Of a stretch of 64,000 nt of DNA, positions 57,001 through 64,000 are shown in pieces; within the stretch, counting starts at the first letter, position 1; every line of letters starts with the position of its first letter. The stretch comes from Aphrocallistes beatrix (Eukaryota > Porifera > Hexactinellida > Sceptrulophora > Aphrocallistidae): assembly GCA_963281255.1 (NCBI GenBank), contig OY725493.1, positions 1,425,550 to 1,489,549 on the forward strand. The letters run 5' to 3'. The notes below the pieces were generated by a model. That model worked only from the letters and a program-made list of their open reading frames with translations. It had not been told where the DNA came from and searched no databases. A program made the translations under genes and the position numbers.

Positions 57001-57212
57001 GTCCCCCAGTCCCCTTGCACGTCAGAGGAGAACTTGGCCGCGTTGTGGAGGATCTTCTTACGGTGGCCTGGGAGCGTGACTCCGATGGCATCCAGGTCAT
57101 CATGGTTCAAATCCCAGAGACTGTCCATGTCATCATAGCCGTTCTGCAGGAAGTTGTTCAGGTACTGAGGCAGTCCTATGCTCTCCAGCCAATGCTGCAC
57201 TTCGTCTGTCAT
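54027..57212 (-). CDS. SAM-RA-PH-SH2 adaptor, RIAM/lamellipodin and Grb7 relative
   Basis: 1,061 aa in one exon. Order: SAM domain (about 5-65; HWLESIGLPQYLNNFLQNGY, LPGHRKKIL), acidic linker with two short helices like talin-binding sites of RIAM (about 94-110 NAAIWNLGTLLGEL; about 160-180 DIDLDDLLEDLYSFNPV), helix KIKIALEKMK, Ras-association domain (about 336-423), PH domain (about 474-585; IPELEGLLVIKDGKKPWKRL, RGSGIYY), long Pro-rich region with a 12-residue tandem repeat (IPSMPVQPVPHQ, eight perfect copies), and SH2 domain (about 955-1061; WFHGQISRDEAAHRI, phosphotyrosine pocket YLIRES). RA-PH is most like the MRL family (RIAM, lamellipodin, MIG-10), and the SH2 is Grb7/10/14-like. Likely role: linking active Ras/Rap and phosphotyrosine signals to membrane, actin or adhesion; this is inferred. 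Confidence 0.88.
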   Translation of the reverse strand: MTDEVQHWLESIGLPQYLNNFLQNGYDDMDSLWDLNHDDLDAIGVTLPGHRKKILHNAAKFSSDVQGDWGTQTSHEEAPPPSQQPVSQPEEGEDLNAAIWNLGTLLGELSEYTDGESADDPPPLANQITRMKSPNPTSPAVRSSVYTTDTLQESTQVGGEDIDLDDLLEDLYSFNPVAELEKIEKNKGKVEKEAPILNYIPPSLSTAKSYPSEDFSDSNLHPRSQTVLSPRKSISMEFPEVNESRQDPLLLDPKSSLPAFMTRSKTLSKPTSDNTDPTRLLATPQHLQPDQVKSRLEELSKDLDMDANLSLAEKDQMLKEEKIKIALEKMKVASKQKIVIKAFNEDMSAKTVVVDDDMQAWYVAQTLIMKNHTSDSPNWGLVEFLPEFSLHRMLEDHEIVIDAYQAWPRDTKNMFIFKNDEYKYDLFHRPYEYFPAELCLSSEQAKSTKDARTDRARKMLINEYFSEQGRIPELEGLLVIKDGKKPWKRLFVLLRGSGIYYSNRGKSKQSKHLVSFCSINDHDIYVADNYRKLYSAPKNYCFVLKPQGRHLNVGLGDLKCFCAPNKRLMYSWLSGIRLVKHGGPQLKENFVSMQNKDFKLAQMERDEPLQDSGSPPHQTPTPNSQLNRRSSAPASAVMEVKTPLTQSLSGTRDHSPSVPTPYTLSPHRLSIISPTEDPKPFIPSQHPGALHLPPPTSQLPIRSPQHTLSQQQTEPNLNIRPPEPAAPILQPPAFQPRPVAPKPSKKPLFIPRSEQDSRYAPNSVQPPMPQQANVSPPHPQQIVHIPTPFVPEKRKKPAPHQNPTLQTSIPVQPVPHQIPSMPVQPVPHQIPSMPVQPVPHQIPSMPVQPVPHQIPSMPVQPVPHQIPSMPVQPVPHQIPSMPVQPVPHQIPSMPVQPVPHQIPSMPVQPVPHQTRTALVQPIQHQIPGLRPIVPIQPIVSPPKPQTAAAHVFQDKSWFHGQISRDEAAHRIFSVGSVDGIYLIRESTTYKGSYVLTMVSHGQLRNFQIQNHGAVSNPLYGIDDGPRFISVDELIQHYSSFDDRLPCKLTQLCIKHNFSTHV
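54474..54786. repeat. 36-bp coding minisatellite in the adaptor's Pro-rich region
   Basis: Eight complete 36-base units encode IPSMPVQPVPHQ, with degenerate units on both sides (SIPVQPVPHQ before, TRTALVQPIQHQ after). Copies differ mainly by a few single-base changes that are largely silent (GGCTGTACC/GGTTGTACC; GAAGGAATT/GAAGGGATT). Because the unit is a multiple of three, other frames also stay open here, which produces false ORFs. Confidence 0.95.
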
Positions 57213-58806
57213 CTCACTACCTCGCTACTCCGATAGCAGACTTTCTAATGTCCACGCCAAAATAGTAAATAATAATGACATTACGAATTAATTATGTAAA
57301 GAGTGGAGAGAATACTTAGCAATTATAAAAATATTTAGATGACTCAAGCAATTGTATTTCACTATAGGTAAAAATTGAACCTTCAAATTTCCACCTCAGC
57401 ATTTTTACTCAATATGTTGACTAATCAGTCTAATTGACTGGGGAGTACAAGGTGTTCTAATTAACGTTCCTCTGCATATTAGCAGTCAAAATAGAGCTGT
57501 TGAATGAACTTTATTTCCGTTTCAAATAAAAGTTTACTGAAACAAGATTGGACTTCATGATAAAGAAATATTAGTACTGCGGCCATATAAATTAATTATG
57601 TATTTTGCAGAATAGAAATCAGTTTCAAGTATATTTGCATTAGCAGCAAGATGTGAAGATGGTATCAAAGTAAGGAAACCAACGGAACCAATTAATGCAT
57701 AATGGCTCATCTAAATCAGATTGAATTCAGAAATGAGAATAGAAAGTGTCCATTTGAATTCGGAAATTGTCTATTACGCTAAAAATGCAAAATAAATGAT
57801 TATACATTCGAGTAGCAATGTCGATCTAAAAGTGCTTAGCAACCGTAATTTCCTTTGTATAGTACATCTCCACTGCAATAATTTGAGGTCTAAATAATTA
57901 TAACTGGTGGGAAGAGGCGTTAGGTCTGGAATGTAGGTAGATGCGAGTTAACTATGGTAGTTAGCGAGAATTCCGCTTAATAATTTATAGTGCAATGAAC
58001 TCAGAAGTAGAGTGTAACTAATTAGTCGTATATTGTGCAATCATTACACTTAATTGCATTAATTGATTTGTGAGCAGTTAACACCCAGGCTGCGAGATGT
58101 CGCAATCTCAAGCTGTGACCAAAATAACACCAAATTCAAAACAAGTTATTAATCTTGGCGATGATAGATGGTTTTAAATCGAATTAATGTTCATAATTCA
58201 ACATTTTTCCAAATAAAGCTAAATAAACAATATTCCGTGGCTGTAATTACCCTCACAAAGGCCTTGGAAGATTAAATAGCACTCACACACATATCATATT
58301 GATTATCCATCAGAATTCAACGAGGCGCTCAACGACTAAACTATCCAACATAGAACCAAAGTTTAGATTATTAAAATCTGCTCCCATATGTTCGCTGTCA
58401 AACTTTTAATGATATTCAGAGATATGTAGATACAAATCAATAAAGTACACATATTCATATCAGAGAAGTTTAATTAAATTTTCAATTACTTCTTTCCAGA
58501 GTAAAAATTTTAAAGTGATTAAATAAATCATAAAAAGCTTGTGCTATTGGCAGACAAGAAATAAGGATAGAAGCATCTAATGAGAACATATTCCAAGTAT
58601 AGAATGAGATCATTCAATCATCACAATAGACATGTCCTACGTAGAAAAAAGTTTTGACTGTGACAACTGTGGACTAATACAAATTTCAGCTTTTGCCATC
58701 TATGGCCTTCTAATTAATTATGAACAAACAAATTTTTTTAGTTTTTACAGCCTAGAGATCAAATATTGTCTGAATTAATAAATTTGAATATTATTCTGAA
58801 GTGTTA
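57213..58806. other. 1.6-kb intergenic region
   Basis: AT-rich. Promoter side of the adaptor gene on the left and 3' side of DNAJC28 on the right. No gene or mobile element recognised. Confidence 0.5.
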
Positions 58807-59883
58807 TCAGACTTTATGAGTGTTATTTATTTCACAGAAAATCTCTTCGTAAATTTTAGTAAATTCGTAATGAAATTTTTGCTTAAAAAGAATTGGTACC
58901 TGCAGATTGTAATCGTCTATCATTTTGTTGATTTCCCTAAAACGTTTTTCAAAAATTTTGCAAACATCCTTCTGTTTTGTTTCCTCTCCCAAATGCTTCT
59001 TTAAGCTCAGAAGGAATTCTCCTCTAACTCTCTCGTATGTCTCCCGAATTTCTTTCTCCATGGAAATCCAGTCCAGCGTATACCCAGAGTTGATTAGGAA
59101 GTTGTTAAGGTACTTGGTATGCGTGTCGACGTAAGGGTTCGCAGTTGAGAAGTTTAACGGTTGCCCAGCTCCTTTCAAGTTATCGAATTCTCCTCGCTTA
59201 ATCGCCTGTGCGATCAGATCGTCAGCTAGCTGGACTAAGGTCTGAGTTGTTCTGTGTCGTTTTTGGATATCAATTCGTTTCTTTCCTTCTCTGTCATGGA
59301 ATCCGACCGCAGTCTCTTCATCATTTACTAAAGATTTATTGGCACGATGCTCTAGAACGGAGTCAAGGGCATCCGAGAATCTCTTTTTCTGGGCAGATTT
59401 CTGTCTCTGACTTACAGAACCAGGGCCTACACCATCTAACTCTAGGAATTGCCTGTGTTGCGGTGCAGTGTGCTGAATGTCAAACATCAGATCTGGATTC
59501 AAATCCTCTTCCTTAGCAGCATGCCACTCCTTCATGCGCTGTTTATACTTAACGATGGTTGAAAATGATTTACGCAACTCAGAAAACTGTTTGGAATCTG
59601 CTCGAGAGCTCCTTGAATCGGGATGGTAGATCTTGGCTAGACTGATATAAGCATTTCTAGCTTCTTCCAAGCTGCAATCTTCATCTAACTCCAGCTGTTC
59701 CAAGCACCTCTTGTATTCATTCCTAGCACTTCCAGTATTTCCTGACAAGATCCACTCGCTACTCAAGCATCGACCTGTTCTAATCTCACTTGAATGGATT
59801 GTTAAACTGACGTAAAGACGAGATCTGATAAAAGGAACGTATCTAGTATGCAAGAACCAGGGATACCATACTAGCCACCGCAT
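58807..59883 (-). CDS. DNAJC28: DnaJ homolog subfamily C member 28
   Basis: 358 aa, single exon. A basic, hydroxylated N-terminus (about 1-45) suggests mitochondrial import. The J domain is at about 55-120, with the HPD catalytic tripeptide at 87-89 (LAKIYHPDSRSS). After a linker, the DUF1992-type domain lies at about 205-290 (LVQLADDLIAQAIKRGEFDN, LKGAGQPLNF, and LNNFLINSGYTLDWISMEKE). Helical C-terminus. This two-domain order is specific to DNAJC28. HPD should let it stimulate an Hsp70 partner; its client is unknown. Confidence 0.93.
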   Translation of the reverse strand: MRWLVWYPWFLHTRYVPFIRSRLYVSLTIHSSEIRTGRCLSSEWILSGNTGSARNEYKRCLEQLELDEDCSLEEARNAYISLAKIYHPDSRSSRADSKQFSELRKSFSTIVKYKQRMKEWHAAKEEDLNPDLMFDIQHTAPQHRQFLELDGVGPGSVSQRQKSAQKKRFSDALDSVLEHRANKSLVNDEETAVGFHDREGKKRIDIQKRHRTTQTLVQLADDLIAQAIKRGEFDNLKGAGQPLNFSTANPYVDTHTKYLNNFLINSGYTLDWISMEKEIRETYERVRGEFLLSLKKHLGEETKQKDVCKIFEKRFREINKMIDDYNLQVPILFKQKFHYEFTKIYEEIFCEINNTHKV

Positions 59884-60690
59884 TAACCAGCTAATCCAAA
59901 GTTCAAAAACATCTTAATTAGGTACATACAGTCAGGGTCGCTTATTATGAACCCGCTTAATATGAACATTCGTTTATTATGAGCTAACCTCCTGGTCCCA
60001 ATTTCATTTTTAGATAGGATTTGTATTGAATCAAGTTCGCTTAATATGAAGTATCTCTATTATGAACAGATTTTTTGGTCCCCTGGTGGTTCACAATAAG
60101 CGACCCTGACTGTATGTTACTTACGATTGTTATTCATTTTCTGAAAAGCTTATCCATTGTTAATCTAATGAATAGCGATCGTACTTGGTTTATGCACGGT
60201 CCTGTGCGTACCAGGAAATTCAAGGATCACAAAACGGGCATTTATCACACAACCAAAGTAGAACACACAGGAGTAGAGTTTTGATTTTTTACAAAGAGTG
60301 GGGGAGGACGATATTCGGCCCTCAGTCATTGGTGAACTGTTAAAGCTCAGTGAATGACTTTGATTCAAAATTTACCAAATCAACTAGTGAGATAAAGGCA
60401 CTAAACGTCCATGAATCCCATTCTTAACCATTGAGAGAACCTACGATACTTCTATTTTAGAGATATGAAAAATTTATTTCCACTCATACACTAATTCTAT
60501 GCCTATGAGCACAGATATAAAGAGTTTAGTGATAAAACTGAACAAATACATAAATTGCTAACCATTAGTCCTACTCAATCACAAATACATCACATATCTA
60601 TCATTCATTAAAACAGAACAATAATTATCCGCAAATCGGAAATACCTAGTACTTAAATTTTGAACTCACGTTCTTCTCTTATCGAAAGAA
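59884..60690. other. Intergenic, DNAJC28 promoter to LCLAT1 copy A 3' side
   Basis: 800 bases containing the MITE at 59929-60112, which begins only about 45 bases upstream of the DNAJC28 start codon. Otherwise no features. Confidence 0.55.
59929..60112. mobile_element. 184-bp pogo-like MITE close to the DNAJC28 start
   Basis: The termini CAGTCAGGGTCGCTTATT are exact inverted repeats for 18 bases and continue with few mismatches (ATGAAC / GTGAAC). TA lies on both sides (59927-59928, 60113-60114). Internal segments CGCTTAATATGAA and TTATTATGA repeat the terminal motif. Such a clean duplication suggests recent insertion into the DNAJC28 promoter or 5' UTR. Confidence 0.9.
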
Positions 60691-62480
60691 TCATGTTTCT
60701 TTTTTATTAAAATTCTTTAAAAAGTTGCGAGCAATGAACCTCTCCACTCCGTCATACTTGACCTGGACGTAGTAGAAGAGAGGAATGAGGAGGTAGTAGG
60801 CTAGTGCGTAGCGAGGCCAGACAAACCAGTGGAAGTAGGTGATGATGAAAGGAGAAGTCCAGAAGAGAGCGACCAGTACTTTCTTCAGCAAGCTCTTTTC
60901 CGGCAGGTGTCTAGCCTCTGTCCCGAATGAGAAGTCCCCTTCATAGAACCGCTTCAGTCTCTCCTCCTTCTCCCTCCACACCTCTCTCAACCAACCCTCT
61001 CTCCCCTCCTCACTCGAAGGAATGTCTGACAGTTTGTACTGCTTCAAGTGGAAGTGAATCTCTTTAGGAATGTAACCCTAGTAATTCGCGTTAATATGGT
61101 AGGTATTTTAGTATTAAATGAGAACACATAAAATCCCACACAAACCTTGAAGAATACCCACTGATTGATAGGAATGTTTCCTTTGTATCCTAGTGTTACG
61201 TCTATGACTGTGTCGAGATACACGTCCTCGGATGTAGGCGCGCTTGTGCAGGGGTAGAGCTTCTCTAGGAAGTAGAGGAAGCCAGTGCTGCGAGGGTGGA
61301 GTGTGTATTCGTATCCTGGAAGGCCATTTGCCTCGGCAAATTTTTTAGATTTGGGCTAAAGTAATAAATGTATTAATCAGTTTGAGGCTTAGCTCTACTA
61401 TCAACAAGCACGCTTTGCGCACTTACGTATCGAACACTGTGTTTCCCCTGCAAAGTGCTAATATGGTTTACAATCACTAAACCATGGATGCATAAGTAAA
61501 TATAAAGAGTTTCATCGATGTGTCGAGCTTGTGATTCTTACCTCAGTGAGAGGGTGGAGGTTGGTGCCTTCTGGGAAGATGAGGAGGTGATACGGCTCTC
61601 CAGAGTGCTTGTAGTAGGAGAGCATATCATCCACGTAACCCTTGTCTTTATCCCACGACCGCTTCAGGAAGATAAAAGCACACTGCTGCATCCCCCAGCC
61701 TAGCATGACAACGAGATAGTAGCAGGGATATGTAACAATTATAATCAAAATAGCTGCAAACTAAAAGTAAAATTGATTTATTTCCTAAATAAATAATGTC
61801 GCAGAACCCATTCAGTCCCAAATACTCGTAGATAGAATCAATTGAATAACCAAACCCACCAAAGCCTGGAACCATTCTGAGCTCATTCTTGAGGACAATC
61901 TTGGTATACATGTGGGACCCTAGCTTGTCCACTAGACACCAGTAGTACATCCAGTCCAGCATGGTTCTGTGATTCATAATCAGAAAGCTCCTCCTCGGAA
62001 AGTTCTGAGCATCGCCTGTTATTATAACTTTCGAACCGAGAAGAGCTAGAATTCAATACAGTATAGTCAACATCCTACACAGTTAAACACTAGAATTAAA
62101 ACACTGAAGAGATTTGTCAGGTCCCCCCAGGCCATCATCAGCTCATAGCTTTCAGCTATAACTCACATAGTATATTCTTTGTAGCAGCAAGCGAGCATAG
62201 AGGAATAGAGAATGATAGAATAGGATAATGAGCGGAGAACAGAGATAATATCACTCACAGTAGAGAACTCGAGCCACAGTCCAATGAACAGCTCACAGAG
62301 CCTCCGATGCAGAGGCTGGTAGATGTATAGCAGTGGAATCCAGATCATCTGGAAGTAGAATGAGGAGAGAGAGGTGATGAAGAATAGGATGAAGGAGAGA
62401 GTCACCTTTACACCACTGAGGAACGCACCCACAGGGCCTTTCCTCTCCACGATGACAACCTCACAGTGACGTAGTGGCAT
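60691..62480 (-). CDS. LCLAT1: LCLAT1-like lysophospholipid acyltransferase, copy A
   Basis: Membrane acyltransferase of the AGPAT8/LCLAT1 branch, which reacylates lysocardiolipin and other lysophospholipids at the ER and mitochondria-associated membranes. Five exons on the minus strand: 62255-62480, 61860-62045, 61542-61699, 61146-61355, 60691-61077, total 1,167 nt (388 aa). The first donor is GTGATA; the GTGAGT four bases upstream would give a frameshift. An N-terminal membrane helix comes first, then KVIITGD and the catalytic NHRTMLDW (H-x4-D), then VPGFG and LLIFPEGTNL (glycerolipid-binding motif), HPRSTGF, EIHFHLKQY and EKEERLKRFYEG, and two C-terminal membrane helices. All key motifs are intact. 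The last exon is almost identical to that of copy B, although the others are diverged. Confidence 0.9.
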
Positions 62481-62579
62481 TGTAAACTAATGTAACTGAC
62501 ACAATTGATCGAAATAATACTAAAGATAAACGATTATTTACAATTGTAAAAATAATTATATCAAGTGCATCGAATTAAT

Positions 62580-63844
62580 TTAATTTGTTTTCGTGTTCTT
62601 TTTAAGAAATTTCGCAGCAATGAACCTCTCCACTCCGTCATACTTGACCTGGACGTAGTAGAAGAGAGGGATGAGGAGGTAGTAGGCTAGTGCGTAGCGA
62701 GGCCAGACAAACCAGTGGAAGTAGGTGATGATGAAAGGAGAAGTCCAGAAGAGAGCGACCAGTACTTTCTTCAGCAAGCTCTTTTCCGGTAGGTGTCTAG
62801 CCTCTGTCCCGAATGAGAAGTCCCCTTCATAGAACCGCTTCAGTCGCTCCTCCTTCTCCCTCCACACCTCTCTCAACCAACCCTCTCTCCCCTCCTCACT
62901 CGAAGGAATGTCTGACAGTTTGTACTGCTTCAAGTGGAAGTGAATCTCTTTAGGAAAGTATCCCTACAACATTCAGATTGAACAGACCCTGCGGGGTTCA
63001 AGTTATATAAATCCTACTACAAACCGCGAGGAGTTTCAATTCGTCCACCATGAAGTGTCCCTTGTACCCGATAGTGATGTCTATGACAGCATCGAGAGCA
63101 GACTCATCCGGATCTGAAGAGTTCCTCTCAAGCTTGTCGAGCATAGAGATGAACCCGGTGCTGCGGGGGTGCAGGGAGTAGGCGTACTCAGGGAGGTTGC
63201 AAGACTTCGCGTATTTATTCGAGTGACCCTGAAGAGGTGTTAATCAACAGAAACTGACCTTGTTGTTAAATTGATAAAATTGAATACACAGAAGTCAGAA
63301 CTAATACAATATAAATATCAAATTATAATCTTACCACAGTATTCGCAGTTAGATTAGTTCCTTCCGGGAATATCAGGATATGGTACTGGATGTTTGAGAG
63401 TTTGTAGTAAGAGAGAATCTGATCTAGGTAGGCTCTGTCCTTATCCCAGTCTCTCTTCAAGAATACGTACATGCACATCTGCATTGCCCATCCTAAAACA
63501 GAATGCGTGCTTTAATTATCAGAAATAAATTAGGAATTATCTTCTCAATTACAATCAGCAGACAAAATAAAATTTCAATACAATTTCAAATGTACAAATC
63601 CTAAATTAGTGAATGAGAAATTATCCATAAATGCATACAAAGCAATCTCACAGCTCACCAAATCCAAGTTGCAACTTCAGTCCTTCCTTGAGGACGATCT
63701 TAGTGTTTCTGTTAGAGGCGAGAAAGTCCGCTAAATACCAGTAGAACAGGAAGTCCCACCTAGTTCTATGGTTCATTATAACCAAACTTCTAGGAGGAAA
63801 GCGCCTGAAATCTCCTGTCAAGATATGCCTGCAACCAAACGTAG
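62580..63844 (-). CDS. LCLAT1-like lysophospholipid acyltransferase, copy B (5' incomplete)
   Basis: Tandem paralogue upstream of copy A with the same exon plan. Visible exons: 63659-63844, 63335-63492, 63025-63228, 62580-62963. Exons two and three have exactly the same lengths as in copy A (186 and 158 nt) and all phases agree. Motifs: NHRTRWDFLFYW (H-x4-D kept), LGFG|WAMQMCMYVFLKRDWDKD, ILIFPEGTNL, HPRSTGF, EIHFHLKQY. The exon starts in phase 1. The first exon is not settled: the stretch 63921-64000 has a donor-like site but a stop upstream in the needed frame, so the first exon is probably beyond the window. No disabling change in the visible part. Confidence 0.85.
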
Positions 63845-64000
63845 CTAAAATATACATAAATAAATCCACTATATATTATGCTGTGGCAGATCCTAACTCA
63901 ACTAATATGACTCGACTTACACAACAAAATCTGTGAGAGGAACCATTGGAGAAATAGAATACAGAAGAATTAAGCATGGAAAAATCTAGAATTTTTGAGA

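Noticed and set aside
62255-62258. GTGAGT donor for exon 1 of LCLAT1 copy A, implying a frameshifted pseudogene
   Set aside because: The GTGATA donor four bases further on gives phase 1, which matches copy B's exon phase and the family spacing, so no frameshift is needed.
63921-64000. First exon of LCLAT1 copy B
   Set aside because: The frame needed for the next exon meets a stop, and the only later acceptor would leave a 10-base exon. The first exon is more likely outside the window.

Overview
The window is nuclear DNA from an animal, probably a compact, AT-rich, early-branching or otherwise small-genome invertebrate. The evidence is spliced genes with GT-AG introns, an animal-type gene set (Maf-family bZIP, a RIAM/lamellipodin-Grb7-like adaptor, PPM1H-family phosphatase fold, DCAF8, PPIE) and many short DNA-transposon derivatives. 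The exact phylum cannot be read from the sequence. About 16 protein genes sit in 64 kb. They fall into two classes: a 24-exon RasGEF gene, and many long, GC-richer genes coded in one or a few exons.

Layout. 1-422 (-): SLC25A17/PMP34 peroxisomal carrier, 3' end outside the window. 430-3100: gene-free and rich in foldback/MITE insertions. 3102-12752 (+): RasGEF with a probable PX domain, 24 exons that join in frame to 993 aa. 13706-14698 (+): UBL7-like UBL-UBA protein. 16927-24787 (-): UTP20, 3 exons, about 2,548 aa. 25117-26628 (-): DCAF8. 26935-27835 (+): mitochondrial ATP synthase OSCP, whose start lies in a small upstream exon and which is head to head with DCAF8. 28502-32482 (+): CLUH. 33957-35438 (-): PPM1H-like protein that has lost the catalytic aspartates. 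36205-39174 (-): NOP56, 3 exons. 42248-42604 (-): aberrant small-Maf-like bZIP. 42605-47910: 5 kb gene-poor AT-rich DNA. 47911-50111 (-): PPIE, 3 exons. 51043-51618 (-): ANAPC10. 54027-57212 (-): SAM-RA-PH-proline repeat-SH2 adaptor. 58807-59883 (-): DNAJC28. 60691-62480 and 62580-63844 (-): two tandem LCLAT1-like acyltransferases, the upstream copy with its 5' end unresolved or outside the window.

Functional grouping. UTP20 and NOP56 act in small-subunit and box C/D snoRNP ribosome biogenesis. OSCP, CLUH, DNAJC28 and the LCLAT1 pair relate to mitochondria and their lipids. DCAF8, ANAPC10 and UBL7 belong to the ubiquitin system. There is no operon; shared control is plausible only for the DCAF8/OSCP divergent pair.

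Most notable: near-identical last exons in two otherwise strongly diverged LCLAT1 copies (gene conversion), an intact PPM1H-family pseudophosphatase, a Maf-like bZIP with a rewritten DNA-contact motif, an MRL/Grb7 hybrid adaptor carrying a 36-bp coding minisatellite, a PX-RasGEF combination, and a series of MITEs whose ends and target duplications can be read directly, one sitting on a splice donor.
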